Source: UBA4615 sp046046245
GTDB lineage: Bacteria; Pseudomonadota; Gammaproteobacteria; Burkholderiales; Burkholderiaceae_E
Direction: 5' to 3'
Assembly (NCBI GenBank): GCA_046046245.1
Contig: JBJOKE010000028.1
Coordinates: 1 to 64,000 of the forward strand
DNA length: 64,000 nucleotides
The position numbers and the translations under genes were made by a program. Each line of letters opens with the position of its first letter. The first letter of the stretch is position 1. Positions 17,701-26,629 of this stretch are shown here, piece by piece. The notes beneath the pieces are model-generated. The model was not told where the DNA came from. It saw only the letters and a list, made by a program, of their open reading frames with translations, and did not search any database.

Positions 17701-18366
17701 ATGGTGTCGATCGACCGCATCAAGGCCATCCTGACCACGCCGAGGACGGAGTGGCCGCGCATCGAGGCGGAGGCGGCGACCGTGCCGTCGATCGTCCGCG
17801 ACTGGCTCGTCTGGCTCGCCGCGATCCCCGCGATCGCCACCTTCGTCGGCTTCTCGCTGATCGGCTTCGGCATGATGGGCATCACCGTCCGCGTGCCGAT
17901 CCTCGCCGGGCTCGCGCAGGCCGTCGTGAGCCTGGTGCTCTCGCTGGTGATGACCTGGGTGATCGCGAAGGTGGCCGACGCGCTCGCGCCGCGTTTCGGC
18001 GGCCGATCGGACTTCCTGTCGGCGTTCAAGCTGATGGCCTACGGGGCCACCGCGTCGATGGTGGCGGGCGTCTTCTACCTGCTGCCCTCGCTGTCGGTGC
18101 TCGCGCTGCTGGGTGCGATCTACACGGTGTGGCTGATCCGGCTCGGCGTGCCGGTGATGATGAAGGTGCCCGAGGAGCGCGCGTGGGCGTACACCGCGGT
18201 GCTGATCGCCTGCGGCTTCGTCGCCGGGCTCGTGGTCGGCGCGATCACGTCGGCGCTGACGCCGTCGCGCGCGATGATGGGCGGCGCGGAGCTGATGATC
18301 CCGACTCCGAAGGGCGAGGTCGAGTCGATCGACCTCGCCAAGCTGGAGAAGGCGGGCAGGTCCTGA
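17701..18366 (+). CDS. Yip1-family membrane protein
   Basis: A 221-residue protein opening with MVSIDRIKAILTTPRTEWPRIEAE, the usual bacterial Yip1-domain start in which a short cytosolic segment precedes five transmembrane helices (about residues 35-195). The tail is short and charged (GEVESIDLAKLEKAGRS). Bacterial members have no defined role. I use the ATG at 17701 because the family motif begins there. TACGCT near 17626-17631 could be its -10. Confidence 0.82.
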   Translation: MVSIDRIKAILTTPRTEWPRIEAEAATVPSIVRDWLVWLAAIPAIATFVGFSLIGFGMMGITVRVPILAGLAQAVVSLVLSLVMTWVIAKVADALAPRFGGRSDFLSAFKLMAYGATASMVAGVFYLLPSLSVLALLGAIYTVWLIRLGVPVMMKVPEERAWAYTAVLIACGFVAGLVVGAITSALTPSRAMMGGAELMIPTPKGEVESIDLAKLEKAGRS

Positions 18367-18423
18367 CGGCGACGCCCCGCGCACGGCGCCGCGCAGGCGA
18401 CGCCGGCCGGCGGACGCCCCGCC

Positions 18424-19224
18424 TCAGAAAGACGCGCGCAGCGTCAGCGTCGCGCTGGTGGCGCGCAGGTAGGTGTAGAGCGCCGAGCCGCTCGCGCCGC
18501 CCTCCAGGTGCCGGATGCCGGCGGCCACCGTCAGCGACGGCGTGAGGCGCAGGCCGATCCGGGCGGTCCCGTCGAAGAGGCCGCCGCCGCCGGGCGCCGG
18601 GAAGGCGTCGAAGGCGCCCTCGAAGGCCCAGCCCGATCCCAGCTCGCGGCGCGCCGAGACGTGCAGCAGGGGAACCGGGCCCACGTTGGTGAAGTCCTCG
18701 GTCCGGCCCGCCTGACTCAGCCGGATCTGCGCGTCGCGGATCGCGAGCGTGCCGCCCGCCCGCAGCGACCAGCCGGCGCCGCCCGCGTCCGGCTCGAGCA
18801 GCGGCACGCTGTAGGTGAACCGCCAGGTGTCGAACCGGTAGCGCAGGTCCATCGGCACGCCGGCCGCGAAGGTGCTGCCCTGGTAGCGCAGCGCGGTCGC
18901 GGGAGGCGCGCTGCCCTCGGCCGTCAGCGGGGCCCAGGCGAGCCCGATCCGGTGCCCGGCGCCCCAGCGTTCGAAGGGCAGGTCGACGGACAGGCGCCCT
19001 GTGACCAGCCCGCTGCCGACGTACGGCAGCGCGGAGAAGCGGTCCGCGCTCGCGTCGTTGGGGCGCTGGATCTCGTTGACGGCGAGGCGGAATCGATCGA
19101 GCTCGATCTCGACCGAGGGCGGCGCCGCGGTCGCCGAGCGCGTCTGGGCCGCGGCGGGGAGCGCGGCGCCGAAGGCGAGCAGCGCGGCGGCGCCGAGGGG
19201 ACGCAGGCGGGACGATCGCGACAT
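18424..19224 (-). CDS. Putative outer-membrane beta-barrel protein
   Basis: A 266-residue precursor. A Sec signal peptide (residues 1-26, cleavage after LPAAAQ) is followed by alternating amphipathic strands such as HRIGLAWAPLT, LRYRFDTWRFTYSVPLL and TARIGLRLTPSLTVAAGIRHLEGG. It ends in a C-terminal Phe (LTLRASF), as expected for BAM-inserted barrels. I recognise no specific family. It is divergent from the copper-radical oxidase gene and shares the 362-bp control region, so a functional link is possible but unproven. Confidence 0.65.
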   Translation of the reverse strand: MSRSSRLRPLGAAALLAFGAALPAAAQTRSATAAPPSVEIELDRFRLAVNEIQRPNDASADRFSALPYVGSGLVTGRLSVDLPFERWGAGHRIGLAWAPLTAEGSAPPATALRYQGSTFAAGVPMDLRYRFDTWRFTYSVPLLEPDAGGAGWSLRAGGTLAIRDAQIRLSQAGRTEDFTNVGPVPLLHVSARRELGSGWAFEGAFDAFPAPGGGGLFDGTARIGLRLTPSLTVAAGIRHLEGGASGSALYTYLRATSATLTLRASF

Positions 19225-19586
19225 GGTCGGCCTTTCGCCCGGGGTCGGGCCGTTGCAACGTCGGCATTGTGACCCGATGGTCACGACATGACCGGATTGT
19301 GAGTGCCAGGCCGAGGGCCTTGCGCCTCGCGACGGTCGCCGCGGCCGACGGGTGGCGCCGTCGATGTCCCGGCGCCGAACCCGGTACGCCGCGCGTGACG
19401 CCCGTCACGCGAACGCCGTCCCCGCCGTGCAGGCCGTGATCGACGTCACGGGCCCCCGCGGGTGCGCTGCCTACGATCCGCCGACGATGATGATCGCCAC
19501 GTGACCGCATCGGGACGACGCCGTGTCGCCCGCGTGCGGGACGGCGCCGGCGATCGTGACGCTCCGAGACCCACCGAGCCGATCCG
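19225..19586. promoter_or_regulatory. 362-bp divergent control region with CGTGA-N6-TCACG dyads
   Basis: Two identical half-site pairs, CGTGA-N6-TCACG, occur at 19394-19409 and 19435-19450, 41 bp apart (about four helical turns). The first extends to a perfect 9-bp inverted repeat (19392-19411). A third dyad with wider spacing (GTGACC-CGAT-GGTCAC) is at 19269-19284, nearer the - strand gene. The N6 spacing matches CRP/FNR-superfamily operators (TGTGA-N6-TCACA). No gene is supported in this region. Confidence 0.5.
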
Positions 19587-22500
19587 ATGCCGAACGTCCC
19601 GCCTGCCCGCCACCTGCTGACTCCCCTCGTCGTCGCCGCGCTGGCGCTGGTCGCGGCCTGCAGCGACGGCGGCGGCGCCGACCCGCAGGCCGCTGCCGAA
19701 CGGCAGGCCGAGGTGCAGGCCGCGACCGCGTCGGCCGGGGTTCCGGCGTCGCCGGCCGAGCAGCCCCGGCGCAAGGCGGTCGATGCGGCGACCGCGGCGC
19801 GCGCGCGCTGGAGCGCGGCGGGCACGCTGCCGCTGGTGCCGGTGTCGATGGCGAACCTGCCCGATGGCCGCGTGCTGCTGTGGTCGGCCGAGACGCGCTT
19901 CGCGTTCGGCACCTCGAACGGCCGCACCTACACCGCGATCCTCGACCCCGACACGGGCACCGCGTCCGAGAGGCTGGTGACCGAGACCGGGCACGACATG
20001 TTCTGCCCCGGCACCGCGTACCTCCCGGACGGCCGGCTGCTGGTCAACGGCGGCATCGACGCCGCGAACACCAGCCTCTACGACCCGGCCTCGGGCCGCT
20101 GGACGCGCGACGACGCGATGAACATCCCGCGCGGCTACAACGCGAGCACGCCGCTGGCCGACGGCTCGGTGCTGACGCTCGGCGGCTCGTGGAGCGGCGG
20201 CGCCGGCAACAAGCACGGCGAGGTCTGGAGCCCGGGCACGGGCTGGCGCCGGCTGCCGGGCGTGCCGGTGACGCCGTTCCAGCAAAGCGGCTCGGCCTGG
20301 GGCGGCGACTCGCACATGTGGATGATCCCGACCGGCAACGGTCGGGTGCTGCACGCCGGGCCGCAGGCGACGATGTCGTGGATCGACACCCGCGGCGACG
20401 GCGCGGTGACGACGATCGGCCCGCGCGGCGACGACACCGATGCCGTCACCGGCATCAGCGTGATGTTCGACGCCGACCGCGTGCTGAAGGCCGGCGGCAT
20501 GAGCGCCATCGGCGGCGACAACACCGCGAGCCGCGCCGCCTACGTGATCGACGCGAAGGGCGGCGCGAGCGTGCGCCGCGTCGGCGACATGCGCTACGCG
20601 CGCACCTTCCACAACAGCGTCGTGCTGCCGAACGGCCAGGTGGTGCTGGTCGGCGGCCAGACGCGCGGCGTCGGCTTCTCGAACGACTTCGCGGTGCTGC
20701 CGGCCGAGCTCTACGATCCGGTGACCGAGACCTTCACCGCGCTGCCGGCGATGACCCGGCCGCGCAACTACCACAGCATCGCGCTGCTGCTGCCCGACGG
20801 TCGCGTGCTGTCCGCCGGCGGCGGCCTGTGCGGCACGAACTGCGCGGCCAACCAGGCGAACTACGAGATCCTGTCGCCGCCCTACCTGTTCGCCGCCGAC
20901 GGCTCGGCCGCGGCGCGGCCGCGCCTGCTGTCGGTGCCCGCGACCGTCGGCCACGGCACCCGCGTCCGCGTGACCGCCGATCCGAGCGTGGTCGCGTTCT
21001 CCATGGTCCGCCTGTCGTCGACGACACACACCGTCAACAACGACCAGCGTCGCGTGTCGATCCCGTTCACCCGACCGGCCTCGGGCGCCTACGACCTCGA
21101 GATCCCGTCGAACCCGGGCGTGCTGCTCGCCGGCGACTGGATGCTGTTCGCGATGGACGCGCAGGGCACCCCGTCGATCGCGCGCACCGTGCGCGTGAGC
21201 CTCGACGGCGTCCCGTCGATCGCCCCGGTCGGCGACCAGGGCGGCGCGGTCGGCGCCTGGGTCTCGATCCCGATGCGAGCGACCGATCCCGCCGGCCGCT
21301 CGCTCGCGTGGTCCGCGCAGGGCCTGCCGGAGGGCGCCTCGATCGACGCGGCCACCGGCGAGATCCGCGGCACGCCGCAGCGCGCCGGCCGCCACGTGGT
21401 GACCGTCACCGCGTCGAACGGCCAGCGCGCGGCGAGCACCTGGTTCGCGTGGAACGTCGCGGCGAGCGGCGTCGTCCGCTACCTGCGGCTGGAGGCGCTG
21501 TCCGAGGTCAACGGCAATCCGTGGGCCTCGCTCGCCGAGCTGAACGTGCTCGACACCGCCGGCCACCCGCTCGCGCGCGGCGGCTGGACCGTGACCGCGA
21601 GCAGCGAGCAGGTCGGCGCCGGCGCCGCCGCGCTCGCCGTGGACGGCAATCCGGCGACCGCCTGGCACACGCGCTTCACGCCGACGGCCGTGCCGCCCCC
21701 GCACTGGATCCAGGTCGACCTCGGCGCGCCGCAGCGCGTGGCCGCGCTGCGCCTGCTGCCGCGCCAGGACGGCGTGGCGAACGGCACCATCGCGCGCTTC
21801 CGCGTGTGGACCAGCGCCGACGGCGCGAGCTGGGGCACCGCCGCGGTCGAGGGCGATCTCGCCGAGCTCGGCCCGTGGACGCTCGAGAAGACGGTCTGGC
21901 TGCACGAGCTGTCGCACCGGCGGCCGGCCACGCAGTCGAGCACCGCATACGGCGGCAGCCCGGAGCGCGCGGTCGACGGGAGCCGCGACGGCACCTACAC
22001 CGCCGGCTCCGTCACCCACACCGGCACCGACCCGCAGCCCTGGTGGCAGGTCGATCTCGGCGCCTCGCAGGCGATCGGCGCGATCCGCGTCTGGAACCGC
22101 GGCGACTGCTGCGCCGAGCGGCTCGCCGGCTTCACCGTGCTGGTCTCCGACACCGATCCCACCGGACGCAGTCTCGCGCAGCTGATGGCCGACCCGCGCG
22201 TCTGGCGCTGGACGCAGACCGGCCCGATCGGTCGCCTGACCACCGTCACCGCGCCGACCCGCGGCCGCTACGTCCGCGTGGCCCTGAACCGGACCGGGAT
22301 CCTGTCGCTCGCCGAGGTGCAGGTCTTCGGCTGGCCGGGCGCGAACCTGACGCCCGTCTGGGGCGCGCTGCCCTCGACGACGCTGGTTCGCGGCGTCGCC
22401 GCCCGGATCGCGCTGCCGGTCTCGGACCCGGACGGCGACCGGATCGCGTTCACCGCCTCGGGCCTGCCGCCCGGGCTCGCGATCGACCCGGACACCGGCG

Positions 22501-25454
22501 TCGTCTCGGGCACGCCGACCGCGTCGGGCGACTTCCGTGCGACCGTCGTGGCCACCGACGCGCGCGGTGCGTCCACGCAGGCGACGCTGTCGGTCGACGT
22601 CGACGAGCCGCCGATCGTCGTGCATCCCGTCGACGCGCCCGCGGTCGCCGCCGGCGCCTCCGCGACCTGGACCGCCCGGGCGAGCGGCGCGGGCCTGAGC
22701 TACCGATGGGACTTCGGCGACGGCAGCCGGCCGACCGACTTCGGGCCCTCGCCCACGGTCTCCCACACCTATGCGACGCCCGGTGCCTACACCGTGACCC
22801 TCACGGTCCGCGACCGCAGCGGCGCGACCGTGGTCCAGACCTTCCGGCAGACCGTGGAGATGCCGGTCGCAGCCGCGCCGCGGGCCTCGTCGACGCTGGC
22901 CATCGAGCGGCGCGCGGACGGCCACCGCGTCTGGGTGGTGAACCCGGACCAGGACACCGTCGCGGTCGTCGACCCGGCGGCGCGTCGGCGGATCGCGGAG
23001 ATCGCGGTCGGCGCCGCGCCGCGCTCGGTCGCGGTCGCGCCCGACGGGCGGATCTGGGTCTCGGCCCGCGACGCGGCGAGCCTGTCGGTGATCGATCCGG
23101 CGGCGCTGCGCGTCGTCGCGACGGTATCGTTGCCGCGCGCCTCGCAGCCCTACGGCCTGGTCATCGGTCGCGACGGCACGGCCTGGGTCGCGCTGTCGGC
23201 GACCGGCGAGGTCGCGCGCATCGACGCGGCGGGCACGCTGCGCGCGCGCATCGCGGTCGGCCCCGATCCGCGCCAGCTCGCGCTCGCGCCCGACGGCGAG
23301 CGCCTGCTGGTCTCGCGCTTCGTGACGCCGCCGCTGCCCGGCGAGTCGACCCGGACGGTGAGCAGCGTCCGCGACGGACGTCGGGTGGGCGGCGAGCTCG
23401 TCGTCGTCGCGACCGCGACCGCGGCGATCGAGCGCACGGTGGTGCTCGGCGCGAGCACGAGGGAGGACACCGCGATCTCCGCGCGCGGCATCCCGAACTA
23501 CCTCGGTGCGGCGGCGATCTCGCCCGACGGCCGCCGCGCCTGGGTGCCGTCGAAGCAGGACAACGTGTTCCGTGGCGCGCTGCGCGACCGCCAGGACCTC
23601 GACTTCCAGAACACCGTCCGCGCGATCAGCTCGCTGGTCGACCTCGGTGCGATGGACGAGGTCACCGAGGCGCGCGTCGACCACGACAACGCGAGCCTCG
23701 CGTCGGCCGCGGTCTGGCATCCCGGCGGCCGCTGGGTGTTCGCCGCGCTCGAGACGAGCCGCCAGGTCGCGGTGATCGATGCGAACTCGCGCCGCGAGCT
23801 CGCGCGCTTCGAGGCCGGCCTCGCGCCGCAGGGCCTCGCGCTGTCGCCCGACGGGCTGCGGCTCTACGTGCACAACTTCATGGACCGCAGCGTCGGCGTC
23901 CACGACCTCGCCGCGCTGGTGGGCTCGGGCCGTACCGAAGTGACGACGCTGGGCACGGTCGGCACGGTCGCCAACGAGCGCCTGACCGACGTGGTGCTGC
24001 GCGGCAAGCAGCTGTTCCACGACGCCCGCGATCCGCGGCTCGCCCGCGACGCGTACATGAGCTGCGCGAGCTGCCACGCCGAAGGCGGCGGTGACGGCCG
24101 GACCTGGGACCTGACCGGCTTCGGCGAGGGCCTGCGCAACACCATCGCGCTGACCGGCCGCTCGGGCGCGCAGGGCCGGCTGCACTGGAGCGGCAACTTC
24201 GACGAGATCCAGGATTTCGAGGGCCAGATCCGGCGCTTCGCCGGCGGCACCGGCCTGATGCGCGACGCCGACTTCAACGCCGGCACGCGCTCGCAGCCGC
24301 TCGGCGCCCGCAAGGCGGGGCTGAGCCCGGACCTCGACGCGCTCGCGGCCTACGTGGCTTCGCTCGACCGCAATGCGCCGTCGCCCCTGCGTGCGGCCAA
24401 CGGGCGCCTGACGCCGCAGGCCGCCGGCGGCGAGGTGCTGTTCTCGCGGCTCGGCTGCGTCGACTGCCACGGCGGTCGCGACTTCACCGCGAGCGCGACC
24501 CGCGGCCCGACGTCGATCGGCACGATCCGTCAGCCGGGCAGCGGCTCGCGCCTCGGCGGCCCGCTGACCGGCATCGATCCGCCGACGCTGCGCGATGCCT
24601 GGGCCACCGCGCCCTACCTGCACGACGGCTCTGCGGCGACGCTGTCGGATGCGATCCGCGCGCACCGCGGGCTGGTCGCCACCGACGCGGAGGTCGCGAG
24701 CCTGGCCCGCTACGTCGCCGAGATCGGCAACGGCGCGGCGCCGTCGGTCCCCGGGGCCGTCGACGGGCTGCGCGGCGAGTACTTCGAGGGCACGACGCCG
24801 GGTGTCGGCAAGCCGGTGCTGGTGCGCAACGAGCCGGTCGACTTCGACTGGGGCGGCGACGCGCCGGGCCCGGACCTGCCGGCGGACCGCTTCTCGGTCC
24901 GCTGGACCGGCTCGGTGCTCGCCCGGCAGACCGGCGAATACCGGTTCCGGACCGTCTCCGACGACGGCGTCCGGCTGTGGATCGACCGCCGGCTGGCGAT
25001 CGCCCGCTGGGACGATCATCCGCCGACGGTCGACGACGCGGCGCCGGTGTCGCTGGTCGCCGGGCGTCGCGTCGACCTGCGGCTCGAGTACTACGAGAAC
25101 GGCGGCGGCGCCACGGTGAGGCTGCAGTGGCAGCGTCCCGGCCGGACCACGTGGGAGCCGGTGCCTGCGGACCTGATGAGCCCGACCGGCGCGGCGGGCT
25201 TCGCCGACGACACGTCGGGCTCGTCGCCGTTCGGCAAGCCGCCGGGCACGAGCGATCCGGTCGCCGTGCGCTGCGCGACCGAGGGCGGCCGCTGCCGCCT
25301 GCCGGCCGGGGTGAGGGCCGACGTCTACTACGGCGCCGACAGCCGCTGGGCGGTCCGGCGCGGCGTGACCGGATCGATCGCCTGCAGCAACGCGACCTTC
25401 GGCGACCCGGCCTGGGGCACCGTCAAGGCCTGCGCGTGGCAGGCCTCGCGTTGA
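19587..25454 (+). CDS. Giant secreted lipoprotein: galactose-oxidase-type copper-radical oxidase fused to discoidin, PKD, YVTN propeller, di-heme cytochrome c and PA14 domains
   Basis: A 1955-residue protein with lipobox LVAAC (C25). Residues ~60-540 are a kelch/DUF1929 galactose-oxidase module holding every active-site residue: C140 (DMFCPG), radical Tyr Y184 (RGYNAS), W202 (GGSWSGG), Y395-H396 (RNYHS) and H481 (THTVNND). Spacings C140-Y184 (44), Y184-W202 (18) and H396-H481 (85) equal those of Fusarium galactose oxidase (C228, Y272, W290, H496, H581). Then follow an Ig-like unit (~541-626), two discoidin units (~629-916), an Ig-like unit (~917-1006), PKD (~1007-1091), a YVTN propeller (~1100-1460), a MauG/peroxidase-like di-heme module (C1493-x2-C1496-H1497; C1624-x2-C1627-H1628; APYLHDGS) and PA14 (~1720-1867). 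Predicted role: oxidation of a surface carbohydrate or alcohol, with electrons possibly passed to hemes. Confidence 0.9.
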   Translation: MPNVPPARHLLTPLVVAALALVAACSDGGGADPQAAAERQAEVQAATASAGVPASPAEQPRRKAVDAATAARARWSAAGTLPLVPVSMANLPDGRVLLWSAETRFAFGTSNGRTYTAILDPDTGTASERLVTETGHDMFCPGTAYLPDGRLLVNGGIDAANTSLYDPASGRWTRDDAMNIPRGYNASTPLADGSVLTLGGSWSGGAGNKHGEVWSPGTGWRRLPGVPVTPFQQSGSAWGGDSHMWMIPTGNGRVLHAGPQATMSWIDTRGDGAVTTIGPRGDDTDAVTGISVMFDADRVLKAGGMSAIGGDNTASRAAYVIDAKGGASVRRVGDMRYARTFHNSVVLPNGQVVLVGGQTRGVGFSNDFAVLPAELYDPVTETFTALPAMTRPRNYHSIALLLPDGRVLSAGGGLCGTNCAANQANYEILSPPYLFAADGSAAARPRLLSVPATVGHGTRVRVTADPSVVAFSMVRLSSTTHTVNNDQRRVSIPFTRPASGAYDLEIPSNPGVLLAGDWMLFAMDAQGTPSIARTVRVSLDGVPSIAPVGDQGGAVGAWVSIPMRATDPAGRSLAWSAQGLPEGASIDAATGEIRGTPQRAGRHVVTVTASNGQRAASTWFAWNVAASGVVRYLRLEALSEVNGNPWASLAELNVLDTAGHPLARGGWTVTASSEQVGAGAAALAVDGNPATAWHTRFTPTAVPPPHWIQVDLGAPQRVAALRLLPRQDGVANGTIARFRVWTSADGASWGTAAVEGDLAELGPWTLEKTVWLHELSHRRPATQSSTAYGGSPERAVDGSRDGTYTAGSVTHTGTDPQPWWQVDLGASQAIGAIRVWNRGDCCAERLAGFTVLVSDTDPTGRSLAQLMADPRVWRWTQTGPIGRLTTVTAPTRGRYVRVALNRTGILSLAEVQVFGWPGANLTPVWGALPSTTLVRGVAARIALPVSDPDGDRIAFTASGLPPGLAIDPDTGVVSGTPTASGDFRATVVATDARGASTQATLSVDVDEPPIVVHPVDAPAVAAGASATWTARASGAGLSYRWDFGDGSRPTDFGPSPTVSHTYATPGAYTVTLTVRDRSGATVVQTFRQTVEMPVAAAPRASSTLAIERRADGHRVWVVNPDQDTVAVVDPAARRRIAEIAVGAAPRSVAVAPDGRIWVSARDAASLSVIDPAALRVVATVSLPRASQPYGLVIGRDGTAWVALSATGEVARIDAAGTLRARIAVGPDPRQLALAPDGERLLVSRFVTPPLPGESTRTVSSVRDGRRVGGELVVVATATAAIERTVVLGASTREDTAISARGIPNYLGAAAISPDGRRAWVPSKQDNVFRGALRDRQDLDFQNTVRAISSLVDLGAMDEVTEARVDHDNASLASAAVWHPGGRWVFAALETSRQVAVIDANSRRELARFEAGLAPQGLALSPDGLRLYVHNFMDRSVGVHDLAALVGSGRTEVTTLGTVGTVANERLTDVVLRGKQLFHDARDPRLARDAYMSCASCHAEGGGDGRTWDLTGFGEGLRNTIALTGRSGAQGRLHWSGNFDEIQDFEGQIRRFAGGTGLMRDADFNAGTRSQPLGARKAGLSPDLDALAAYVASLDRNAPSPLRAANGRLTPQAAGGEVLFSRLGCVDCHGGRDFTASATRGPTSIGTIRQPGSGSRLGGPLTGIDPPTLRDAWATAPYLHDGSAATLSDAIRAHRGLVATDAEVASLARYVAEIGNGAAPSVPGAVDGLRGEYFEGTTPGVGKPVLVRNEPVDFDWGGDAPGPDLPADRFSVRWTGSVLARQTGEYRFRTVSDDGVRLWIDRRLAIARWDDHPPTVDDAAPVSLVAGRRVDLRLEYYENGGGATVRLQWQRPGRTTWEPVPADLMSPTGAAGFADDTSGSSPFGKPPGTSDPVAVRCATEGGRCRLPAGVRADVYYGADSRWAVRRGVTGSIACSNATFGDPAWGTVKACAWQASR

Positions 25455-25948
25455 GGGGAGCGCCGCGCGTCGCGATCGCGGCCGCTGCACTGGTGCTCGC
25501 GGCGGTCGCGGTCGGCGCGCTGTCGACCGCGTCCGATCGCCGCGAGGCCGAGCTCGGTGCCCGCGCCTTCGACGGACGCGATCCGCTGCGCGCGCGCGTC
25601 GACGGCCACGACGCGCCGCTGCCCGCCGCGGCGGTGGCCTGCGCGAACTGCCATCTGCCCGATCCGGGTCCGGCCCGTGCGTCGGCCGCGGGAGCGCCCC
25701 CGGGCGGCGGCGCGAGCTTCGGGCCGCGGCTCGACCGTGCGTCGCTGACGGTCGATGCGGCGCGGCGCGGCGGCCCGCCGAGTCGGTTCGATCGGGTGTC
25801 CTTCTGTCGGACGCTGCGGACCGGCGAGGACCCGGCCGGCGTGCTGCTGCCGAGGGCGATGCCACGCTACGAGATCGACGACGCCGGCTGCGACCGGCTC
25901 TGGCGTCACCTGATGCGCGTCGATCCGCCGCCGGCGTCGATCCGGTGA
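25436..25948 (+). CDS. Small membrane-anchored or secreted monoheme c-type cytochrome
   Basis: A 170-residue protein if it starts at GTG 25436 (AAGG about 7 nt upstream). TTG 25451, overlapping the oxidase stop as TTGA, is an alternative giving 165 residues. Both overlap the oxidase gene, implying translational coupling. A hydrophobic N-terminal segment (VAIAAAALVLAAVAVGAL) precedes one heme motif C69-A-N-C72-H73. SFCRTLRTGEDPAGVLLPRAMPRYEIDDAGCDRLW contains a Met that could be the distal ligand. It probably carries electrons from the fused di-heme module to the respiratory chain; this is inference from position. Confidence 0.78.
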   Translation: MAGLALRGAPRVAIAAAALVLAAVAVGALSTASDRREAELGARAFDGRDPLRARVDGHDAPLPAAAVACANCHLPDPGPARASAAGAPPGGGASFGPRLDRASLTVDAARRGGPPSRFDRVSFCRTLRTGEDPAGVLLPRAMPRYEIDDAGCDRLWRHLMRVDPPPASIR

Positions 25949-25970
25949 CCTGCCCGTCCGTGTCGCGTCG

Positions 25971-26579
25971 ATGAGCGCTCCCCCCGCGCCGCTCCGGTCC
26001 CCGCCCCGTCGCCGCTGGCTGGCCACGGCCGGCGGGGCCGCGCTCGCGCTGCGCGCGGTCGGCGCGCCGGCCTTCGCGCGTCACGGCCGCATCGAACCGC
26101 CCGAGCCGGTGCCGGCGATCGCGATGCGCCTGGACGACGGCTCGGCCACGACCCTCGCGCGGCTGCTCGCGGGGCGCATCACCGCGCTGCACTTCATGTT
26201 CACCGGCTGCCGCAGCACCTGCCCGATCCAGGCGGCCACCTTCGCGCGCCTGCAGGACGGGCTCGGCGCGCTCGGCGACCGCGTGCGGCTGCTGTCGGTC
26301 AGCGTCGACGCGCTGGGCGACGACCCGACCGCGCTCGCGCGATGGCGCACGAGGCTGTCGGCCGGGCCGCGCTGGCGCGCGGCGGTGCCGCTGGCGGCGG
26401 ATGCGTCGGCGCTGCTCGCACTGGCCGGCGGCGACCGGCCCTGGGGGCCGGACACGCACGCGACCGAGGTGCTGCTCTTCGACGACCGGTCGCGGCTCGC
26501 GTTCCGCACCACCGACCTGCCCGACGCCGGCGCGCTCGCCGGCCTGCTCGCCGGCCTCGACGCGACCGCGCGGCGCTGA
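25971..26579 (+). CDS. SCO1/SenC-family copper chaperone
   Basis: A 202-residue thioredoxin-fold protein. A twin-arginine-like N-terminus (RRRWLATAGGAALAL) suggests export, possibly by Tat. The copper site is complete: C80-x3-C84-P in FTGCRSTCPIQ, plus the distal His (H163 in DTHATEVLLFD). SCO proteins deliver copper to CuA of cytochrome oxidase, but no oxidase subunits are nearby. Lying 22 bp after the cytochrome gene, and downstream of a copper-radical oxidase, it most likely metallates that enzyme. TlpA-like redox function is an alternative. Confidence 0.87.
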   Translation: MSAPPAPLRSPPRRRWLATAGGAALALRAVGAPAFARHGRIEPPEPVPAIAMRLDDGSATTLARLLAGRITALHFMFTGCRSTCPIQAATFARLQDGLGALGDRVRLLSVSVDALGDDPTALARWRTRLSAGPRWRAAVPLAADASALLALAGGDRPWGPDTHATEVLLFDDRSRLAFRTTDLPDAGALAGLLAGLDATARR

Positions 26580-26581
26580 CG

Positions 26582-26609
26582 GCGCGGCCGCGAGCGCCTG
26601 CGGCCGCGC
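26582..26609. terminator. Bidirectional terminator hairpin between convergent SCO and dctM genes
   Basis: GCGCGGCCGC (26582-26591) and GCGGCCGCGC (26600-26609) form a perfect 10-bp stem with an 8-nt loop in the 50-bp gap between convergent genes. T tracts are absent, so termination could be hairpin-assisted or the element may protect 3' ends. Confidence 0.5.
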
Positions 26610-26629
26610 GGCCGGCCCGGCTCACTCGC

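Noticed and set aside
19446..26459. A 2337-codon open frame antisense to the giant oxidase gene
   Set aside because: It is Arg/Ala/Gly/Asp-rich with no recognisable domain and is fully explained by high-GC codon bias on the opposite strand of a long gene.
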